Origin: Nautilus pompilius
Taxonomy: Eukaryota > Mollusca > Cephalopoda > Nautilida > Nautilidae
Reading direction: 5' to 3'
Assembly: GCA_018389105.1 (NCBI GenBank)
Contig: JACATO010000985.1
Span: forward strand, 1 to 64,000
DNA: 64,000 nucleotides
Under the pieces are notes generated by a model. It saw only the letters and a list, made by a program, of their open reading frames with translations. It was not told where the DNA came from and did no database searches. The position numbers and the translations under genes are program-made. Below are positions 62,201 through 64,000 of this stretch, in pieces. Position 1 is the stretch's first letter. Each line of letters begins with the position of its first letter.

Positions 62201-63465
62201 ATTGAATTTGTTGCGGGATTAGTATAAAATTGGACAAAAGTCTGGATTCATAGCAGGTTTTAAAATTATTCATTTCCTATCAAACAATTACAATTATAGT
62301 TTCGATGGAGCAAAATGCTAATATTGGGCAATCGAAACGTGGATTTACTTTCCAATCGGTAGACTCTCCAATGCGATGTGTGTTGGAAGGGTCCAGACCG
62401 TTAAGTAGCTCTGTATATAAATCGTTTATATAAATTAGATATTTCCCTAGAAATCTTGCCAAAGCAACAGAGGCCACCCACTCAGGTTTTTAAACCACCG
62501 TAGGTATTCATAATAATATTATTTAAGTTCGTGATCAGGATATTAATCACAACTGAGAAATGAGAATTTACTTTCGTTTTAGTGACATCTTAATTCTTAT
62601 CAATCCCCCCAAAATCGCGTGTGCTGAAGTTTTCGAGGGATTCTAATAATCGGTTTGGAGCACGCAGTTAACTATCTTAAATATTAGCCTACAAATAAGA
62701 TGGATTTGTTAATTACCTGCTTTCGCAAACAAAGACATTTCAGCTTTGTTTTGATAAAAACTTATAAACATTCTTTTTACGTTAGTTAGTGTTTTATCTA
62801 ATATATGCTGTATTTGTTGTTGTTTTTTTTAAATATCTCATCTTTAAGCATTTAATTTTTAAATAAAAAAATTTTTTGTGTGTGTGTTCTTTAGATTTAT
62901 TAAGGTTTACTTTCCTTGACTATTCGCTTTATCTTCTTTTTTTTTTGTTGGTGGGGTGGATGAATCTGTTCTACGGTTACGGCACGGCAACAATTAAAAC
63001 CGCGAAAACGTTAATCGTGCAAGATTACGCCGGAACTCTGGTTAATCGAGCACAACCGAATACAGCGATTGCGCCTTACACGGCGATTTGTAACGATATA
63101 TTGTAATGAAACCCCAAGATTATTATTCGTTCGGCGAGGCACGCAAGCATCTTGTCAGCGAAAATAAACCACAAATTTGCCCAAGTGTTTGTTTGTCTTT
63201 CTGTGTGAGAAAATCATTATTATATATATAGTTTGAAAGTTAACAACGTTTTAATGTATGCTCTGGTATTTCTCTCTACTAGTGCTCGGACTCTCATTGT
63301 TTTCGTGATGGATACGCGATGCAGAAACGAAAGATATTTTGTGTGAACCCAGACAATTCGCTGGCCAAGAGCCGATTTTGCGATGGGAAGCCCAAGCCGG
63401 AATACCGCCGGGTCTGCGTCAACTCTTCTTGTCAGTCTGTGTGGCACACCACCAGGTGGACACAG
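2288..63465 (+). CDS. ADAMTSL1: ADAMTS-like protein (ADAMTSL1/3, MADD-4/Punctin type), 8 exons, 3' end outside window
   Basis: This is the joined model of eight exons: 1920 nt, 640 codons, no internal stop. It encodes a secreted, non-catalytic relative of ADAMTS proteases with no metalloprotease domain. Domain order by residue is signal peptide about 1-20, TSR1 22-66, Cys-rich 65-171, TSR2 179-233, TSR3 237-292, TSR4 296-352, an Ig module about 357-450 (Cys398, Trp410, Cys446 in a DxGxYxC motif), TSR5 515-569, TSR6 572-629, and the start of TSR7 from Trp633. The stretch between TSR4 and the Ig core (YVPLIL, then NST, then VxLxVGxxAMxLP, then IRCPV) is characteristic of ADAMTSL1/3. Worm MADD-4, a family member, organises neuromuscular synapses; that role here is only inferred. 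Seven TSRs with a single Ig domain fits the invertebrate form, while vertebrates have three Ig domains. All introns are phase 0 except intron 5 (phase 2). The last TSR and a probable PLAC domain lie beyond the right edge. Confidence 0.88.
2884..3060 (-). repeat. (GA)n array with two CRE-like repeat units
   Basis: A long purine-rich GA tract containing two copies of GATGACGTTATTACAGAGAG (starting at 2932 and 2957). Read on the minus strand the unit is CTCTGTAATAACGTCATC, matching the core of the arrays at 8.7, 10.8 and 12.9 kb. This array is therefore inverted relative to those three. Confidence 0.85.
4236..4254. repeat. (GT)n microsatellite
   Basis: A short uninterrupted GT run in intron 1. 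Confidence 0.9.
4707..4770. repeat. (AAT)n/(AAG)n microsatellite
   Basis: AAT-type triplets that change into AAG triplets at the 3' end, in intron 1. Confidence 0.9.
5780..5850. repeat. (GA)n microsatellite
   Basis: A nearly pure GA run of about 70 bases in intron 1. It creates spurious Arg-Glu or Leu-Ser open frames on both strands. Confidence 0.95.
6417..7120 (+). mobile_element. Tc1-like transposase remnant A
   Basis: A decayed Tc1/mariner transposase. Best preserved is GGGAMVYAGIS (from about 6765), followed by LTAVR, a TAG stop where the family has Tyr, then RDE and DNNDRLHRAHV (6926 on), which holds the second catalytic Asp region. A frameshift later, ENVWDALG (7019-7040) matches the region after the SPDLNPIE motif. 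The part upstream of 6600 is only weakly alignable. The copy is dead: stop, frameshift and no FSDES-type first Asp motif. I did not find terminal inverted repeats. Confidence 0.8.
8661..9052 (+). repeat. CT/GT repeat array with eight GACGTCAT units
   Basis: Low-complexity (CT)n and (GT)n sequence interrupted eight times by GACGTCAT, six of them inside CGACGACGTCAT or a close variant. The unit belongs to the same family as the arrays at 2.9, 10.8 and 12.9 kb. Long open frames on both strands here are artefacts of the repeat. Confidence 0.9.
10758..11023 (+). repeat. Tandem array of nine GTACTGACGTAATC units in CT repeats
   Basis: Nine identical copies of GTACTGACGTAATC between 10787 and about 11008, separated by CTCTCTATCTCTCT-type spacers of variable length. 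TGACGTAA reads TTACGTCA on the other strand, a known bZIP (CREB/ATF or NFIL3-type) binding sequence. It is the most homogeneous of the four related arrays. Confidence 0.93.
12853..12996 (+). repeat. CT-repeat array with three TACTAACGTCATC units
   Basis: Three copies of CTGTACTAACGTCATC separated by (CT)n. This is the fourth member of the CRE-like repeat family in intron 1. Confidence 0.9.
13960..14790 (+). mobile_element. Tc1-like transposase remnant B
   Basis: A decayed Tc1-like transposase. In order it shows FTEADVPAVGKVTG (N-terminal DNA-binding region, about 14130-14175), WRRKLFSDESGF (14250-14285, first catalytic Asp), DRVWIWKK, and near 14580 SQNPDINP, the counterpart of SPDLNP before the third acidic residue. 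Several frameshifts and stops inactivate it. It shares clear nucleotide similarity with remnant D at 49.9 kb, so the two come from the same family. Confidence 0.8.
21391..21421. repeat. (ATT)n microsatellite
   Basis: About ten ATT triplets in intron 1. Confidence 0.9.
22775..22813. promoter_or_regulatory. Cluster of three CACGTG E-boxes
   Basis: CACGTG occurs at 22775-22780, 22789-22794 and 22808-22813. The first is in TCACGTGG and the last in CCACGTGA, contexts liked by USF/MITF-type bHLH-zip factors. It is a possible enhancer element; binding is not shown. Confidence 0.3.
23936..24990 (-). mobile_element. Non-LTR retrotransposon (LINE) reverse transcriptase remnant
   Basis: Read on the minus strand from 24990 down, the decayed frame shows IPLEWRVSNV (family IPxxWKxANV), YLDFNKLF (YLDFSKAFD, the first catalytic Asp), SGVPQGCIL (24501-24522, the diagnostic SGVPQGSVLGP motif), then IYTNNL (IYINDL), and at the end SSLERVQKRLTKLI (LERVQRRATKLI). 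Stops and frameshifts break it throughout. The family is of CR1/Jockey style by motif, not assigned further. Its 5' side adjoins a Tigger-like element. Confidence 0.8.
25293..25885. mobile_element. Tigger/pogo-like non-autonomous DNA transposon (TIR element)
   Basis: A 593-bp element. The left end reads CAGTTGTCCCCCGGTATTCG and the right end, inverted, CAGTCGACACCCGCGTAATC, forming terminal inverted repeats. TA dinucleotides flank both sides (25291-25292 and 25886-25887), the target duplication of the Tc1/mariner/pogo superfamily. Further inward both ends are rich in CCGCGAAT-like subrepeats. There is no transposase frame, so it would depend on another copy for movement. Confidence 0.8.
26081..26203. 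repeat. (GA)n microsatellite
   Basis: A GA tract of over 120 bases with GGA interruptions, directly before a foldback element. Confidence 0.95.
26226..26364. repeat. Foldback hairpin element, about 56-bp arms
   Basis: AGCTGCGGAATTTCCTTATT begins the left arm and its reverse complement closes the right arm. The arms match for about 56 bases with only a few mismatches, around a loop of roughly 25 bases. Both arms contain ACGTCATATG-type sequence. The transcript would form a strong hairpin. It may be a small foldback MITE; no clear target duplication is seen. Confidence 0.85.
26581..26716. repeat. Nested inverted repeat
   Basis: Two nested pairs: CATATCCGGT at 26581-26590 with its exact complement at 26707-26716, and inside these CCATATTGGAATACA (26621-26635) with its complement at 26681-26695. 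A (CA)n run lies between the left members. It could be a second small hairpin element close to the one at 26226. Confidence 0.65.
28066..28126. repeat. (TC)n(AC)n compound microsatellite
   Basis: A TC run followed without interruption by an AC run. Confidence 0.95.
33235..33610 (+). mobile_element. Tc1-like transposase remnant C
   Basis: A shorter, more diverged transposase fragment. One frame reads VIRPFVGPSLINDRRHAQFA (family xRRPYxGPxLTPRHRxARLxWA), then a stop, then VLSDNSRF in place of VLFSDESRF, then GTVGECGLL in place of the RRxGER region. The N- and C-terminal thirds are not recognisable. It is a different Tc1 subfamily from remnants B and D. Confidence 0.65.
33766..33860 (-). repeat. 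tRNA-like T-arm, possible SINE fragment
   Basis: On the minus strand GGGTTCGACTCCCGCC gives a nearly perfect T-arm and polymerase III B box. The matching acceptor strand and a proper A box are missing upstream, so this is not a functional tRNA by inspection. It is best explained as a tRNA-derived SINE piece or tRNA pseudogene. Confidence 0.4.
36030..36230 (-). repeat. Possible tRNA-derived SINE fragment
   Basis: On the minus strand GAGAGTTCGAATCCGTC (around 36120-36136) resembles a B box followed by non-tRNA body sequence. An A box and intact cloverleaf are not evident. Relatedness to the fragments at 33.8 and 47.0 kb is not established. Confidence 0.3.
36970..36985 (+). promoter_or_regulatory. 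CTCF-like binding site
   Basis: CCAGCAGATGGCGCTC fits the CTCF core consensus CCASYAGRKGGCRS at every position. CTCF is conserved in most bilaterians. Occupancy is unknown. Confidence 0.35.
43456..44005. mobile_element. Second Tigger/pogo-like TIR element
   Basis: A 550-bp element. The left end reads CAGTACAATAATTCCTTTAA and the right end, inverted, CAGTAAAATTTATTTAATCC; both continue into ATCCGGCA-type repeats. TA follows the right end (44006-44007) while the left flank is CA, probably a mutated TA. An open frame on the minus strand (43576-43887) shows no convincing transposase motif. It is related in style but not identical to the element at 25.3 kb. Confidence 0.75.
44852..45462. repeat. 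19-bp minisatellite, about 32 copies
   Basis: The unit is TGCTGAATATCTGTAAAAA, with variants TTC for TGC and six As for five. About 32 copies are present. Variants are not random: TTC, TGC, six-A TGC in succession recurs at copies 3-5, 7-9, 14-16 and 24-26, which indicates duplication of multi-unit blocks. Two minus-strand frames of over 200 codons (FLQIFSIFTDIQ-type repeats) are by-products of the repeat. Confidence 0.97.
46976..47026 (-). repeat. tRNA-like 5' half, possible SINE head
   Basis: On the minus strand the sequence begins GGCGCGGTAGTGTAGTGGTT and continues AATCTGCCGGACTGACGAA. TAGTGTAGTGG fits the polymerase III A box and the whole resembles the D-arm half of a tRNA. No T-arm follows. 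It is a truncated SINE or tRNA pseudogene. Confidence 0.45.
47646..47692. repeat. (TC)n(TG)n microsatellite
   Basis: A TC run with small interruptions that passes into TG repeats, near the end of intron 1. Confidence 0.9.
48506..48661 (+). CDS. ADAMTSL1: Exon 2: end of signal peptide and TSR1
   Basis: The exon has 52 codons between an acceptor (TTTCAG) and a donor (GTATGA), phase 0 at both ends. After the end of the signal peptide it carries a tandem WSQWSQW motif, a likely C-mannosylation site, then PCSRTCGQG, an O-fucosylation consensus. Five of the six TSR1 cysteines (residues 31, 35, 46, 51, 61) are here and the sixth is the second codon of exon 3. The pattern of a Cys-Asp-Gly after the third cysteine and a short C-terminal loop matches the first TSR of ADAMTSL1/3. 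Confidence 0.92.
49669..49732. repeat. (ATT)n microsatellite
   Basis: A run of about 20 ATT triplets with one break, in intron 2. Confidence 0.95.
49880..50470 (+). mobile_element. Tc1-like transposase remnant D
   Basis: A decayed Tc1 transposase of the same family as remnant B. FTEANVTAVGK (about 49944 on) aligns with FTEADVPAVGK of remnant B at the nucleotide level. WRRILFADESRF (50214-50250) holds the first catalytic Asp, then a stop follows. INYGGGRMGL further on resembles the GGGSxMVWG motif. The C-terminal part is not recognisable. Confidence 0.75.
52164..52388 (+). CDS. ADAMTSL1: Exon 3: end of TSR1 and ADAMTS-type cysteine-rich module
   Basis: The exon has 75 codons, phase 0 at both ends, with donor GTACGT. 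The acceptor is AAG rather than the usual CAG or TAG. It opens with Asp-Cys, the last TSR1 cysteine, then contains C77, a hydrophilic stretch with YYRW, DPCALVCRA, a DGSKC motif and CIGGLCK. That order (NDPCSLxC, then LDGTxC, then CISGLC in vertebrates) is the ADAMTS/ADAMTSL cysteine-rich module. An Asn-Ser-Ser glycosylation sequon lies between C127 and C133. Confidence 0.92.
52389..57040 (+). other. Intron 3
   Basis: The intron runs from GTACGT to TTGCAG and is phase 0. It is AT-rich with short poly-A/T and AT runs (for example 54060) and a (GA)n(GT)n microsatellite at 56202-56248. I found no spacer-domain exon and no other gene in it. Confidence 0.85.
56202..56248. repeat. (GA)n(GT)n microsatellite
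   Basis: A GA run followed by GT repeats, in intron 3. Confidence 0.93.
57041..57196 (+). CDS. ADAMTSL1: Exon 4: end of Cys-rich module fused directly to TSR2
   Basis: The exon has 52 codons, phase 0, acceptor TTGCAG, donor GTACGT. The first part reads VGCDK, then DRCGVCGGANSTC, the highly conserved end of the ADAMTS cysteine-rich module. In ADAMTSL proteins a spacer of roughly 120 residues normally follows. Here only about a dozen residues (from Asp167) separate the module from WKMLWKPCSVTCG, the start of TSR2. The region is one uninterrupted open frame, so the spacer is absent from this exon, and the 200-bp intron that follows cannot hold it. Confidence 0.9.
57397..57530 (+). CDS. ADAMTSL1: Exon 5: remainder of TSR2
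   Basis: The exon is 134 nt: 44 codons plus two bases of a split serine codon (phase 2 donor, GTAAGT). It starts with TGYEEAQLTC and continues with cysteines at residues 201, 215, 228 and 233, ending CPAS. The same CPAS ending is found after TSR2 in vertebrate ADAMTSL1. A second AG four bases downstream (57400) would shift the frame and lose the cysteines, so the acceptor at 57396 is preferred. Confidence 0.9.
57531..59603 (+). other. Intron 5 (phase 2)
   Basis: The only phase 2 intron in the model, from GTAAGT to TTCAAG. Its middle (about 58440-58980) is more GC-rich than usual and carries two overlapping + strand open frames (58457-58858 and 58722-58973) without recognisable domains. An (ATA)n microsatellite lies at 59395-59457. 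Confidence 0.8.
59395..59457. repeat. (ATA)n microsatellite
   Basis: AAT-type triplets with small interruptions, in intron 5. Confidence 0.95.
59604..59805 (+). CDS. ADAMTSL1: Exon 6: TSR3 and beginning of TSR4
   Basis: The exon is 202 nt: one base completes the split serine codon, then 67 codons to donor GTAAGG (phase 0). The acceptor ends AAG, the second such acceptor in this gene. TSR3 runs from Trp237 to Cys292 with cysteines at 245, 249, 260, 276, 287 and 292. Its core is CSAACGGG, where alanine replaces the threonine or serine that is O-fucosylated in most TSRs. The exon ends in TWDTNLWSA, the tryptophan part of TSR4, just before that repeat's first cysteine. Confidence 0.92.
59806..60520 (+). 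other. Intron 6
   Basis: The intron runs from GTAAGG to CTTCAG, phase 0, and splits TSR4 between its tryptophans and its first cysteine. The frame of exon 6 stays open for another 70 codons into the intron, but that extension has no TSR pattern. Nothing else is seen in it. Confidence 0.85.
60521..61348 (+). CDS. ADAMTSL1: Exon 7: TSR4, Ig domain, linker, TSR5, start of TSR6
   Basis: This is the largest exon, 276 codons, phase 0 at both ends (acceptor CTTCAG, donor GTATCG). It starts with CSVTCGQG of TSR4. Residues about 357-450 form the Ig module: IIRCPV with Cys398, Trp410 in FWKKD, and DHGIYTC with Cys446. A serine- and basic-rich linker (451-509) follows and contains KSRRK, a possible proprotein-convertase site. 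TSR5 begins at Trp515 with CSVTCGFG and cysteines 518, 522, 533, 549, 563 and 569. The exon ends in VWRGGQWNQ, the tryptophan part of TSR6. Asn-Ser-Thr sequons lie at residues 366 and 454. Confidence 0.95.
61349..63282 (+). other. Intron 7
   Basis: The intron runs from GTATCG to CTACTAG, phase 0, and splits TSR6 just before its first cysteine. It is AT-rich and without recognisable genes or elements. Confidence 0.85.
63283..63465 (+). CDS. ADAMTSL1: Exon 8: atypical TSR6 and first strand of TSR7
   Basis: The exon has 61 codons, phase 0, acceptor CTACTAG, donor GTAAGT. It starts CSDSHCFRDGY, where the usual CSxTCGxG core is broken: His precedes the second cysteine. Cysteines 580, 585, 599, 612, 624 and 629 still give a six-cysteine TSR. 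This deviant repeat corresponds in position to the atypical penultimate TSR of vertebrate ADAMTSL1. The exon ends VWHTTRWTQ, so exon 9, beyond the window, should begin with the first cysteine of the last TSR. Confidence 0.93.
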
Positions 63466-64000
63466 GTAAGTCGATTTTTTTTTTTTAGCCTCTTTTTGAT
63501 TTCAAATATCACGCGCAATGCACTGAAAGCTGGCTTCCCAGAGAGCATTTCCGGGCACTGTTCTGCTAAATACAGAGGAATTCCGCGTCAGCCGACAGCA
63601 GTAAACGGTAGTCAAGATAAGCGGGATTTCCAGTGACGTCAGGCTGCCGTGTGATGACGGGAAAAGACGTCATCTCAGAGTCGCTGTGTAAAAATGAGTT
63701 TAGACGACAAAACGCGAAGATATTTATTGGCAAAAGGAAAATACGACGCGAATGATTTCTGCAGGTAACTCTCGACAAAGTCACAAGTCTTCTGGATCTA
63801 AGACGCAATTTGTTTTTTAATGAATCACAAAGTAAACGAATCTTTTCACTTGACGGAATAGGAAAAAAAAAACATTGACATCCAAGACGATTATTATTTT
63901 TTTAATCCGGTTAATCTCGTGCCCTTAAACTAATGCCATTGTAAATCTGAATTCAGGGAGCTGAAACATCTCACTCGGTTCGCGTTCGGACCTTGTATGG
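63466..64000 (+). other. Intron 8, start only
   Basis: The intron begins with GTAAGT and continues past the window edge. An AG near 63957 is followed by sequence lacking the cysteines expected for TSR7, so it was not taken as exon 9. Confidence 0.75.

Noticed and set aside
63957-64000. Exon 9 starting after the AG at the right edge
   Set aside because: The sequence lacks the cysteines that must follow the TSR7 tryptophan strand.

Overview
The window looks like nuclear DNA of an invertebrate animal, possibly a lophotrochozoan such as a mollusc; this is inferred from style, not proven. The support is: one gene split by GT-AG introns over more than 61 kb, a very long first intron, AT-rich non-coding sequence, many (GA)n/(CT)n and triplet microsatellites, and decayed Tc1-like, non-LTR and Tigger-like elements. 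No bacterial operons, CRISPR arrays or complete RNA genes were found.

One protein-coding gene is supported, on the + strand. It is a secreted extracellular-matrix protein of the ADAMTS-like family, closest to vertebrate ADAMTSL1/ADAMTSL3 and to worm MADD-4/Punctin. Eight exons can be joined in frame (2288-2323, 48506-48661, 52164-52388, 57041-57196, 57397-57530, 59604-59805, 60521-61348, 63283-63465). They give 640 codons with no stop: signal peptide, thrombospondin type 1 repeat 1 (TSR1), cysteine-rich module, TSR2, TSR3, TSR4, one Ig domain, TSR5, TSR6 and the first residues of TSR7. The rest of TSR7 and probably a PLAC domain lie beyond the right edge. The spacer domain normally found between the cysteine-rich module and TSR2 is absent; exon 4 runs from one straight into the other.

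Layout: 1-1369 upstream sequence with an NRF-1-like site; about 1370-2287 GC-rich candidate promoter and 5' leader; 2288-2323 exon 1; 2324-48505 intron 1 (46 kb), which holds nearly all the repeats; 48506-63465 exons 2 to 8 with shorter introns; the window ends inside intron 8. Intron 1 contains four arrays of a short CRE-like motif (TGACGTCA-type) embedded in CT repeats, a 32-copy 19-bp minisatellite, three decayed Tc1 transposase copies, a decayed reverse transcriptase on the minus strand, two TA-flanked Tigger-like elements and two foldback hairpins. A fourth Tc1 remnant is in intron 2.

I did not find a clearly new multi-gene system. The most unusual observations are the spacer-less ADAMTSL architecture and the dispersed CRE-like repeat family.
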